From the NCBI GenBank assembly GCA_964057225.1, contig OZ059900.1, positions 1,560,501 through 1,624,500 of the forward strand: a DNA stretch of 64,000 nt, in the 5' to 3' direction. Position numbers and translations under genes: made by a program. The stretch comes from Auanema rhodensis (Eukaryota; Nematoda; Chromadorea; Rhabditida; Rhabditidae). Positions within the stretch are counted from its first letter, which is position 1, and every line of letters starts with the position of its first letter. Positions 39,501 to 52,620 of the stretch are shown here, one piece after another. The notes beneath the pieces were generated by a model, which was not told where the DNA came from, made no database searches, and worked only from the letters and a program-made list of their open reading frames with translations.

Positions 39501-42500
39501 ATTTATTCATTTTGATCAAAAAAGGTCGAAAATAGAAAGAATTTTTGAAATTTCCGAGTTTTGAGTCTAATTTGGCTAAATCGCTCATATATATGATCAA
39601 AAGCATAGTTTTACTGTCTATGATAACAAAAGTCTTCAAATATACACTAATAATGTGTAAATCACTGAATTTCACTCAAATGCATTACTACACTAAGTAT
39701 GGTCGTTTTTATGCCTTTAACACCATATACTCACCGATTTTTGGTACAAAATCTGTAATACTTGTAAATTTTGATCATATTCGTTAAGATTCGAGAATCA
39801 AACACACAATACACGAAATAAGTTTATTTTTACGAGTTTGCACTGATATTTATTCATTTTGATCAAAAAAGGTCGAAAATAGAAAGAATTTTTGAAATTT
39901 CCGAGTTTTGAGTCTAATTTGGCTAAATCGCTCATATATATGATCAAAAGCATAGTTTTATTGTCTATGACAACAAAAGTCATCAATTAAACGCTAGTGA
40001 TGTTTAAATACTGAATTTCGCTCAAATAGCATTACTACACTAAGTATGGTCGTTTTTATGCCTTTAACACCATATACTCACCGATTTTTGGTACAAAATC
40101 TGTAATACTCGTAAATTTTGATCATATTCGTTAAGATTTGAGAATCAAACATACAATACACAAAATCAGTCTATTTTTATGAGCTTGCACTGATATATAT
40201 TCATTTTGATCAAAAAAGGTCGAAAATAGAAAGAATTTTTGAATTTTCCGAGTTTTGAGTCCAATTGGGCTAAATCGCTCATATATATGATCAAAAGCAT
40301 AGTTTTACTGTCTATGATAACAAAAGTCTTCAAATATACATTAATGATGTGTAAATCACTGAATTTCACTCAAATAGCTTTACTACACTAAGTATGGTCG
40401 TTTTTATGCCTTTAACACCATATACTCACCGATTTTTGGTACAAAATCTGTAATACTCGTAAATTTTGATCATATTCGTTAAAATTTGAGAATCAAACAT
40501 ACAATACACAAAATCAGTCTATTTTTATGAGCTTGCACTGATATATATTCATTTTGATCAAAAAAGGTCGAAAATAGAAAGAATTTTTGAAATTTCCGAG
40601 TTTTGAGTCTAATTTGGCTAAATCGCTCATATATATGATCAAAAGCATAGTTTTACTGTCTATGATAACAAAAGTCTTCAAATATACACTAATAATGTGT
40701 AAATCACTGAATTTCACTCAAATAGCTTTACTACACTAAGTATGGTCGTTTTTATGCCTTTAACACCATATACTCAACGATTTTTGGTACAAAATCTGTA
40801 ATACTCGTAAATTTTGATCATATTCGTTAAGATTTGAGAATCAAACATACAATACACAAAATCAGTCTATTTTTATGAGCTTGCACTGATATATATTCAT
40901 TTTGATCAAAAAAGGTCGAAAATAGAAAGAATTTTTGAAATTTCCGAGTTTTTAGTCTAATTTGGCTAAATCGCTCATATACATGATCAGAAGCATAGTT
41001 TTATTGTCTATGACAACAAAAGTCTTCAAATATACACTAATAATGTGTAAATCACTGAATTTCACTCAAATAGCTTTACTACACTAAGTATGGTCGTTTT
41101 TATGCCTTTAACACCATATACTCAACGATTTTTGGTACAAAATCTGTGATACTCGTAAATTTTGATCATATTCGGTGAGATTCGAGAATCAAACATACAA
41201 TACACAAAATCAGTCTATTTTTATGAGCTTGCACTGATATATATTCATTTTGATCAAAAAAGGTCGAAAATAGAAAGAATTTTTGAAATTTACGAGTTTT
41301 GAGTCTAATTTGGCTAAATCGCTCATATATATGATCAGAAGCATAGATTTATTGTCTATGATAACAAAAGTCTTCAAATATACACTAATAATGTGTAAAT
41401 CACTGAATTTCACTCAAATAGCATTACTACACTAAGTATGGTCGTTTTCATGCCTTTAACACCATATACTCACCGATTTTTGGTACAAAATCTGTGATAC
41501 TCGTAAATTTTGATCATATTCGGTGAGATTCGAGAATCAAACACACAATACACGAAATAAGTTTATTTTTACGAGTTTGCACTGATATTTATTCATTTTG
41601 ATCAAAAAAGGTCGAAAATAGAAAGAATTTTTGAAATTTCCGAGTTTTGAGTCTAATTTGGCTAAATCGCTCATATATATGATCAAAAGCATAGTTTTAC
41701 TGTCTATGATAACAAAAGTCTTCAAATATACACTAATAATGTGTAAATCACTGAATTTCACTCAAATGCATTACTACACTAAGTATGGTCGTTTTTATGC
41801 CTTTAACACCATATACTCACCGATTTTTGGTACAAAATCTGTAATACTTGTAAATTTTGATCATATTCGTTAAGATTCGAGAATCAAACACACAATACAC
41901 GAAATAAGTTTATTTTTACGAGTTTGCACTGATATTTATTCATTTTGATCAAAAAAGGTCGAAAATAGAAAGAATTTTTGAATTTTCCGAGTTTTGAGTC
42001 CAATTGGGCTAAATCGCTCATATATATGATCAAAAGCATAGTTTTATTGTCTATGACAACAAAAGTCATCAATTAAACGCTAGTGATGTTTAAATACTGA
42101 ATTTCGCTCAAATAGCATTACTACACTAAGTATGGTCGTTTTTATGCCTTTAACACCATATACTCACCGATTTTTGGTACAAAATCTGTAATACTCGTAA
42201 ATTTTGATCATATTCGTTAAGATTTGAGAATCAAACATACAATACACAAAATCAGTCTATTTTTATGAGCTTGCACTGATATATATTCATTTTGATCAAA
42301 AAAGGTCGAAAATAGAAAGAATTTTTGAAATTTACGAGTTTTGAATCTAATTTGGCTAAATCGCTCATATATATGATCAAAAGCATAGTTTTACTGTCTA
42401 TGATAACAAAAGTCTTCAAATATACACTAATAATGATTAAATCACTGAATTTCACTCAAATAGCATTACTACACTAAGTATGGTCGTTTTCATGCCTTTA

Positions 42501-45500
42501 ACACCATATACTCACCGATTTTTGGTACAAAATCTGTGATACTCGTAAATTTTGATCATATTTGGTGAGATTCGAGAATCAAACACACAATACACGAAAT
42601 AAGTTTATTTTTACGAGTTTGCACTGATATTTATTCATTTTGATCAAAAAAGGTCGAAAATAGAAAGAATTTTTGAAATTTCCGAGTTTTGAGTCTAATT
42701 TGGCTAAATCGCTCATATATATGATCAAAAGCATAGTTTTATTGTCTATGACAACAAAAGTCATCAATTAAACGCTAGTGATGTTTAAATACTGAATTTC
42801 GCTCAAATAGCATTACTACACTAAGTATGGTCGTTTTTATGCCTTTAACACCATATACTCACCGATTTTTGGTACAAAATCTGTGATACTCGTAAATTTT
42901 GATCATATTCGGTGAGATTCGAGGATCGAACACACAATACACGAAATAAGTTTATTTTGACGAGTTTGCACTGATATTTATTCTTTTTGATCAAAAAAGG
43001 TCGAAAATAGAAAGAATTTTTGAATTTTCCGAGTTTTGAGTCCAATTGGGCTAAATCGCTCATATATATGATCAAAAGCATAGTTTTATTGTCTATAACA
43101 ACAAAAGTCATCAATTAAACGCTAGTGATGTTTAAATACTGAATTTCACTCAAATAGCATTACTACACTAAGTATGGTCGTTTTTATGCCTTTAACACCA
43201 TATACTCACCGATTTTTGGTACAAAATCTGTGATACTCGTAAATTTTGATCATATTCGGTGAGATTCGAGAATCAAACACACAATACACGAAATAAGTTT
43301 ATTTTTACGAGTTTGCACTGATATTTATTCATTTTGATCAAAAAAGGTCGAAAATAGAAAGAATTTTTGAAATTTCCGAGTTTTGAGTCTAATTTGGCTA
43401 AATCGCTCATATACATGATCAGAAGCATAGTTTTATTGTCTATGACAACAAAAGTCATCAATTAAACGCTAGTGATGTTTAAATACTGATTTTCGCTCAA
43501 ATAGCATTACTACACTAAGTATGGTCGTTTTTATGCCTTTAACACCATATACTCACCGATTTTTGGTACAAAATCTGTAATACTCGTAAATTTTGATCAT
43601 ATTCGTTAAGATTTGAGAATCAAACATACAATACACAAAATCAGTCTATTTTTATGAGCTTGCACTGATATATATTCATTTTGATCAAAAAAGGTCGAAA
43701 ATAGAAAGAATTTTTGAAATTTACGAGTTTTGAATCTAATTTGGCTAAATCGCTCATATATATGATCAAAAGCATAGTTTTACTGTCTATGATAACAAAA
43801 GTCTTCAAATATACACTAATAATGATTAAATCACTGAATTTCACTCAAATAGCATTACTACACTAAGTATGGTCGTTTTTATGCCTTTAACACCATATAC
43901 TCACCGATTTTTGGTACAAAATCTGTAATACTTGTAAATTTTGATCATATTCGTTAAGATTCGAGAATCAAACACACAATACACGAAATAAGTTTATTTT
44001 TACGAGTTTGCACTGATATTTATTCATTTTGATCAAAAAAGGTCGAAAATAGAAAGAATTTTTGAAATTTCCGAGTTTTGAGTCTAATTTGGCTAAATCG
44101 CTCATATACATGATCAGAAGCATAGTTTTATTGTCTATGACAACAAAAGTCATCAATTAAACGCTAGTGATGTTTAAATACTGATTTTCGCTCAAATAGC
44201 ATTACTACACTAAGTATGGTCGTTTTTATGCCTTTAACACCATACACTCACCGATTTTTGGTACAAAATCTGTAATACTCGTAAATTTTGATCATATTCG
44301 TTAAGATTTGAAAATCAAACACACAATAAACAAAATCAGTCTATTTTTATGAGTTTGCACTGATATATATTCATTTTGATCAAAAAAGGTCGAAAATAGA
44401 AAGAATTTTCGAATTTTCCGAGTTTTGAGTCTAATTTGGCTAAATCGCTCATATATATGATCAGAAGCATAGTTTTATTGTATATGACAACAAAAGTCAT
44501 TAGGTAAACACTAATGATGTTTAAATCACTAAATTTCGCTCAAATAGCATTACTACACTAAGTATGGTCGTTTTTATGCCTTTAACACCATATACTCACC
44601 GATTTTTGGTACAAAATCTGTAATACTTGTAAATTTTGATCATATTCGTTAAGATTCGAGAATCAAACAATCAAATACACGAAATAAGTCTATTTTTATG
44701 AGTTTGCACTGATATTTATTCATTTTGATCAAAAAAGGTCGAAAATAGAAAGAATTTTTGAATTTTCCGAGTTTTGAGTCCAATTGGGCTAAATCGCTCA
44801 TATATATGATCAAAAGCATAGTTTTACTGTCTATGATAACAAAAGTCTTCAAATATACATTAATGATGTGTAAATCACTGAATTTCACTCAAATAGCTTT
44901 ACTACACTAAGTATGGTCGTTTTTATGCCTTTAACACCATATACTCACCGATTTTTGGTACAAAATCTGTAATACTCGTAAATTTTGATCATATTCGTTA
45001 AAATTTGAGAATCAAACATACAATACACAAAATCAGTCTATTTTTATGAGCTTGCACTGATATATATTCATTTTGATCAAAAAAGGTCGAAAATAGAAAG
45101 CATTTTTGAAATTTCCGAGTTTTGAGTCTAATTTGGCTAAATCGCTCATATATATGATCAAAAGCATAGTTTTACTGTCTATGATAACAAAAGTCTTCAA
45201 ATATACACTAATAATGTGTAAATCACTGAATTTCACTCAAATAGCTTTACTACACTAAGTATGGTCGTTTTTATGCCTTTAACACCATATACTCACCGAT
45301 TTTTGGTACAAAATCTGTAATACTCGTAAATTTCGATCATATTCGTTAAGATTCGAGAATCAAACACACAATACACGAAATAAGTTTATTTTTACCAGTT
45401 TGCACTGATATTTATTCATTTTGATCAAAAAAGGTCGAAAATAGAAAGAATTTTTGAATTTTCCGAGTTTTTAGTCTAATTTGGCTAAATCGCTCATATA

Positions 45501-47680
45501 CATGATCAGAAGCATAGTTTTATTGTATATGACAACAAAAGTCATTAGGTAAACACTAATGATGTTTAAATCACTAAATTTCGCTCAAATAGCATTACTA
45601 CACTAAGTATGGTCGTTTTTATGCCTTTAACACCATATACTCACCGATTTTTGGTACAAAATCTGTAATACTTGTAAATTTTGATCATATTCGTTAAGAT
45701 TTGAGAATCAAACATACAATACACAAAATCAGTCTATTTTTATGAGCTTGCACTGATATATATTCATTTTGATCAAAAAAGGTCGAAAATAGAAAGCATT
45801 TTTGAAATTTCCGAGTTTTGAGTCTAATTTGGCTAAATCGCTCATATATATGATCAAAAGCATAGTTTTACTGTCTATGATAACAAAAGTCTTCAAATAT
45901 ACACTAATAATGTGTAAATCACTGAATTTCACTCAAATAGCTTTACTACACTAAGTATGGTCGTTTTTATGCCTTTAACACCATATACTCAACGATTTTT
46001 GGTACAAAATCTGTAATACTCGTAAATTTTGATCATATTCGTTAAGATTTGAGAATCAAACATACAATACACAAAATCAGTCTATTTTTATGAGCTTGCA
46101 CTGATATATATTCATTTTGATCAAAAAAGGTCGAAAATAGAAAGAATTTTTGAAATTTCCGAGTTTTTAGTCTAATTTGGCTAAATCGCTCATATACATG
46201 ATCAGAAGCATAGTTTTATTGTCTATGACAACAAAAGTCTTCAAATATACACTAATAATGTGTAAATCACTGAATTTCACTCAAATAGCTTTACTACACT
46301 AAGTATGGTCGTTTTTATGCCTTTAACACCATATACTCAACGATTTTTGGTACAAAATCTGTAATACTCGTAAATTTTGATCATATTCGTTAAGATTTGA
46401 GAATCAAACATACAATACACAAAATCAGTCTATTTTTATGAGCTTGCACTGATATATATTCATTTTGATCAAAAAAGGTCGAAAATAGAAAGAATTTTTG
46501 AAATTTCCGAGTTTTGAGTCTAATTTGGCTAAATCGCTCATATATATGATCAAAAGCATAGTTTTATTGTCTATGACAACAAAAGTCATCAATTAAACGC
46601 TAGTGATGTTTAAATACTGAATTTCGCTCAAATAGCATTACTACACTAAGTATGGTCGTTTTTATGCCTTTAACACCATATACTCACCGATTTTTGGTAC
46701 AAAATCTGTGATACTCGTAAATTTTGATCATATTCGGTGAGATTCGAGGATCGAACACACAATACACGAAATGAGTTTATTTTGACGAGTTTGCACTGAT
46801 ATTTATTCATTTTGATCAAAAAAGGTCGAAAATAGAAAGAATTTTTGAAATTTCCGAGTTTTGAGTCTAATTTGGCTAAATCGCTCATATACATGATCAG
46901 AAGCATAGTTTTATCGTATATGACAACAAAAGTCATTAGGTAAACACTAATGATGTTTAAATCACTAAATTTCGCTCAAATAGCATTACTACACTAAGTA
47001 TGGTCGTTTTTATGCCTTTAACACCATATACTCACCGATTTTTGGTACAAAATCTGTAATACTTGTAAATTTTGATCATATTCGTTAAGATTTGAGAATC
47101 AAACATACAATACACAAAATCATTCTATTTTTATGAGCTTGCACTGATATATATTCATTTTGATCAAAAAAGGTCGAAAATAGAAAGCATTTTTGAAATT
47201 TCCGAGTTTTGAGTCTAATTTGGCTAAATCGCTCATATATATGATCAAAAGCATAGTTTTACTGTCTATGATAACAAAAGTCTTCAAATATACACTAATA
47301 ATGTGTAAATCACTGAATTTCACTCAAATAGCTTTACTACACTAAGTATGGTCGTTTTTATGCCTTTAACACCATATACTCAACGATTTTTGGTACAAAA
47401 TCTGTAATACTCGTAAATTTTGATCATATTCGTTAAGATTTGAGAATCAAACATACAATACACAAAATCAGTCTATTTTTATGAGCTTGCACTGATATAT
47501 ATTCATTTTGATCAAAAAAGGTCGAAAATAGAAAGAATTTTTGAAATTTCCGAGTTTTTAGTCTAATTTGGCTAAATCGCTCATATACATGATCAGAAGC
47601 ATAGTTTTATTGTCTATGACAACAAAAGTCTTCAAATATACACTAATAATGTGTAAATCACTGAATTTCACTCAAATAGC
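30571..47680 (+). repeat. Large duplicated block, copy A2
   Basis: This is the second copy of block A1 (1-17457). Shared private markers include ATTCTGATCA (855 and 31433), GTCATAAATT (about 1768 and 32338), the four R monomers, the 349-bp monomers and the CTTAATTT variant (6311 and 36534). A2 is one monomer shorter because of a deletion at 33583-33594. The upstream 154 bp (30417-30570) also match 18265-18418, next to block B, so A2 and B share a left flank. Confidence 0.92.
33432..33778 (+). repeat. Hybrid monomer at a one-monomer deletion in A2
   Basis: Left of about 33582 this unit follows the A1 monomer whose left segment is at 2950-3020 (CACACAATAAACAAAATC, GAGCTTGC). Right of 33595 it follows the next A1 monomer (GATATTTATTC, CCGAGTTTTGAATC). 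The shared stretch TTGCACTGATAT at 33583-33594 holds the crossover. The result is one monomer fewer than A1 or B, and the G monomer seen at 3.32 and 21.74 kb has no counterpart here. Confidence 0.88.
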
Positions 47681-48304
47681 TTTACTACACTAAGTATGGT
47701 CGTTTTTATGCCTTTAACACCATATACTCAACGATTTTTGGTACAAAATCTGTAATACTCGTAAATTTTGATCATATTCGTTAAGATTTGAGAATCAAAC
47801 ATACAATACACAAAATCAGTCTATTTTTATGAGCTTGCACTGATATATATTCATTTTGATCAAAAAAGGTCGAAAATAGAAAGAATTTTTGAAATTTCCG
47901 AGTTTTGAGTCTAATTTGGCTAAATCGCTCATATATATGATCAAAAGCATAGTTTTATTGTCTATGACAACAAAAGTCATCAATTAAACGCTAGTGATGT
48001 TTAAATACTGAATTTCGCTCAAATAGCATTACTACACTAAGTATGGTCGTTTTTATGCCTTTAACACCATATACTCACCGATTTTTGGTACAAAATCTGT
48101 GATACTCGTAAATTTTGATCATATTCGGTGAGATTCGAGGATCGAACACACAATACACGAAATGAGTTTATTTTGACGAGTTTGCACTGATATTTATTCA
48201 TTTTGATCAAAAAAGGTCGAAAATAGAAAGAATTTTTGAAATTTCCGAGTTTTGAGTCTAATTTGGCTAAATCGCTCATATACATGATCAGAAGCATAGT
48301 TTTA
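45473..48304 (+). repeat. Tandem 4-monomer higher-order repeat (1391 bp)
   Basis: The stretch 45473-46913 matches 46864-48304 at an offset of 1391, slightly over one full period. Both copies start inside a middle segment, contain R right segments (45544 and 46935) and run through T and G monomers. The match ends at a C/T difference (46914/48305). It crosses the right end of A2 (47680), so here the array continues in its original register. In A1 the equivalent repeat (from 15250) is cut off at 17457 in its second copy. Confidence 0.83.
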
Positions 48305-50939
48305 TTGTCTATGACAACAAAAGTCATCAATTAAACGCTAGTGATGTTTAAATACTGATTTTCGCTCAAATAGCATTACTACACTAAGTATGGTCGTTTT
48401 TATGCCTTTAACACCATATACTCACCGATTTTTGGTACAAAATCTGTAATACTCGTAAATTTTGATCATATTCGTTAAGATTTGAAAATCAAACACACAA
48501 TAAACAAAATCAGTCTATTTTTATGAGCTTGCACTGATATATATTCATTTTGATCAAAAAAGGTCGAAAATAGAAAGAATTTTTGAAATTTACGAGTTTT
48601 GAGTCTAATTTGGCTAAATCGCTCATATATATGATCAAAAGCATAGTTTTACTGTCTATGATAACAAAAGTCTTCAAATATACACTAATAATGTGTAAAT
48701 CACTGAATTTCACTCAAATGCATTACTACACTAAGTATGGTCGTTTTTATGCCTTTAACACCATATACTCACCGATTTTTGGTACAAAATCTGTAATACT
48801 TGTAAATTTTGATCATATTCGTTAAGATTCGAGAATCAAACACACAATACACGAAATAAGTTTATTTTTACGAGTTTGCACTGATATTTATTCATTTTGA
48901 TCAAAAAAGGTCGAAAATAGAAAGAATTTTTGAAATTTCCGAGTTTTGAGTCTAATTTGGCTAAATCGCTCATATACATGATCAGAAGCATAGTTTTATT
49001 GTCTATGACAACAAAAGTCATCAATTAAACGCTAGTGATGTTTAAATACTGATTTTCGCTCAAATAGCATTACTACACTAAGTATGGTCGTTTTTATGCC
49101 TTTAACACCATATACTCACCGATTTTTGGTACAAAATCTGTAATACTCGTAAATTTTGATCATATTCGTTAAGATTTGAGAATCAAACACACAATAAACA
49201 AAATCAGTCTATTTTTATGAGCTTGCACTGATATATATTCATTTTGATCAAAAAAGGTCGAAAATAGAAAGAATTTTTGAATTTTCCGAGTTTTGAGTCC
49301 AATTGGGCTAAATCGCTCATATATATGATCAAAAGCATAGTTTTATTGTCTATAACAACAAAAGTCATCAATTAAACGCTAGTGATGTTTAAATACTGAA
49401 TTTCACTCAAATAGCATTACTACACTAAGTATGGTCGTTTTTATGCCTTTAACACCATATACTCACCGATTTTTGGTACAAAATCTGTGATACTCGTAAA
49501 TTTTGATCATATTCGGTGAGATTCGAGAATCAAACACACAATACACGAAATAAGTTTATTTTTACGAGTTTGCACTGATATTTATTCATTTTGATCAAAA
49601 AAGGTCGAAAATAGAAAGAATTTTTGAAATTTCCGAGTTTTGAGTCTAATTTGGCTAAATCGCTCATATATATGATCAAAAGCATAGTTTTATTGTCTAT
49701 GACAACAAAAGTCATCAATTAAACGCTAGTGATGTTTAAATACTGAATTTCGCTCAAATAGCATTACTACACTAAGTATGGTCGTTTTTATGCCTTTAAC
49801 ACCATATACTCACCGATTTTTGGTACAAAATCTGTAATACTCGTAAATTTTGATCATATTCGTTAAGATTTGAGAATCAAACATACAATACACAAAATCA
49901 GTCTATTTTTATGAGCTTGCACTGATATATATTCATTTTGATCAAAAAAGGTCGAAAATAGAAAGAATTTTTGAAATTTACGAGTTTTGAATCTAATTTG
50001 GCTAAATCGCTCATATATATGATCAAAAGCATAGTTTTACTGTCTATGATAACAAAAGTCTTCAAATATACACTAATAATGATTAAATCACTGAATTTCA
50101 CTCAAATAGCATTACTACACTAAGTATGGTCGTTTTCATGCCTTTAACACCATATACTCACCGATTTTTGGTACAAAATCTGTGATACTCGTAAATTTCG
50201 ATCATATTCGGTGAGATTCGAGAATCAAACACACAATACACGAAATAAGTTTATTTTTACGAGTTTGCACTGATATTTATTCATTTTGATCAAAAAAGGT
50301 CGAAAATAGAAAGAATTTTTGAAATTTCCGAGTTTTGAGTCTAATTTGGCTAAATCGCTCATATATATGATCAAAAGCATAGTTTTATTGTCTATGACAA
50401 CAAAAGTCATCAATTAAACGCTAGTGATGTTTAAATACTGAATTTCGCTCAAATAGCATTACTACACTAAGTATGGTCGTTTTTATGCCTTTAACACCAT
50501 ATACTCACCGATTTTTGCTACAAAATCTGTGATACTCGTAAATTTTGATCATATTCGGTGAGATTCGAGGATCGAACACACAATACACGAAATAAGTTTA
50601 TTTTGACGAGTTTGCACTGATATTTATTCATTTTGATCAAAAAAGGTCGAAAATAGAAAGAATTTTTGAAATTTCCGAGTTTTGAGTCTAATTTGGCTAA
50701 ATCGCTCATATACATGATCAGAAGCATAGTTTTATTGTCTATGACAACAAAAGTCATCAATTAAACGCTAGTGATGTTTAAATACTGATTTTCGCTCAAA
50801 TAGCATTTCTACACTAAGTATGGTCGTTTTTATGCCTTTAACACCATATACTCACCGATTTTTGGTACAAAATCTGTAATACTCGTAAATTTTGATCATA
50901 TTCGTTAAAATTTGAAAATCAAACACACAATAAACAAAA

Positions 50940-52620
50940 TCAGTCTATTTTTATGAGCTTGCACTGATATATATTCATTTTGATCAAAAAAGGTCGAAAA
51001 TAGAAAGAATTTTTGAAATTTACGAGTTTTGAGTCTAATTTGGCTAAATCGCTCATATATATGATCAAAAGCATAGTTTTACTGTCTATGATAACAAAAG
51101 TCTTCAAATATACACTAATAATGTGTAAATCACTGAATTTCACTCAAATGCATTACTACACTAAGTATGGTCGTTTTTATGCCTTTAACACCATATACTC
51201 ACCGATTTTTGGTACAAAATCTGTAATACTTGTAAATTTTGATCATATTCGTTAAGATTCGAGAATCAAACACACAATACACGAAATAAGTTTATTTTCA
51301 CGAGTTTGCACTGATATTTATTCATTTTGATCAAAAAAGGTCGAAAATAGAAAGAATTTTTGAAATTTCCGAGTTTTGAGTCTAATTTGGCTAAATCGCT
51401 CATATACATGATCAGAAGCATAGTTTTATTGTCTATGACAACAAAAGTCATCAATTAAACGCTAGTGATGTTTAAATACTGATTTTCGCTCAAATAGCAT
51501 TACTACACTAAGTATGGTCGTTTTTATGCCTTTAACACCATATACTCACCGATTTTTGGTACAAAATCTGTAATACTCGTAAATTTTGATCATATTCGGT
51601 GAGATTCGAGAATCAAACACACAATACACGAAATAAGTTTATTTTTACGAGTTTGCACTGATATTTATTCATTTTGATCAAAAAAGGTCGAAAATAGAAA
51701 GAATTTTTGAAATTTCCGAGTTTTGAGTCTAATTTGGCTAAATCGCTCATATATATGATCAAAAGCATAGTTTTATTGTCTATGACAACAATAGTCATCA
51801 ATTAAACGCTAGTGATGTTTAAATACTGAATTTCGCTCAAATAGCATTACTACACTAAGTATGGTCGTTTTTATGCCTTTAACACCATATACTCACCGAT
51901 TTTTGGTACAAAATCTGTAATACTCGTAAATTTTGATCATATTCGTTAAGATTTGAGAATCAAACATACAATACACAAAATCAGTCTATTTTTATGAGCT
52001 TGCACTGATATATATTCATTTTGATCAAAAAAGGTCGAAAATAGAAAGAATTTTTGAAATTTACGAGTTTTGAGTCTAATTTGGCTAAATCGCTCATATA
52101 TATGATCAAAAGCATAGTTTTACTGTCTATGATAACAAAAGTCTTCAAATATACACTAATAATGTGTAAATCACTGAATTTCACTCAAATGCATTACTAC
52201 ACTAAGTATGGTCGTTTTTATGCCTTTAACACCATATACTCACCGATTTTTGGTACAAAATCTGTAATACTTGTAAATTTTGATCATATTCGTTAAGATT
52301 CGAGAATCAAACACACAATACACGAAATAAGTTTATTTTTACGAGTTTGCACTGATATTTATTCATTTTGATCAAAAAAGGTCGAAAATAGAAAGAATTT
52401 TTGAAATTTCCGAGTTTTGAGTCTAATTTGGCTAAATCGCTCATATACATGATCAGAAGCATAGTTTTATTGTCTATGACAACAAAAGTCATCAATTAAA
52501 CGCTAGTGATGTTTAAATACTGATTTTCGCTCAAATAGCATTACTACACTAAGTATGGTCGTTTTTATGCCTTTAACACCATATACTCACCGATTTTTGG
52601 TACAAAATCTGTAATACTCG
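50940..52620 (+). repeat. 3-monomer register repeat (offset 1041 bp)
   Basis: The subtype order deletion-type B, A with the CATATACATGATCAG right form, then A, repeats at an offset of 1041 bp (for example 50940 and 51981, 51266 and 52307, 51613 and 52654). This small trimeric duplication sits at the left edge of the 11-monomer register repeat. Confidence 0.7.
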
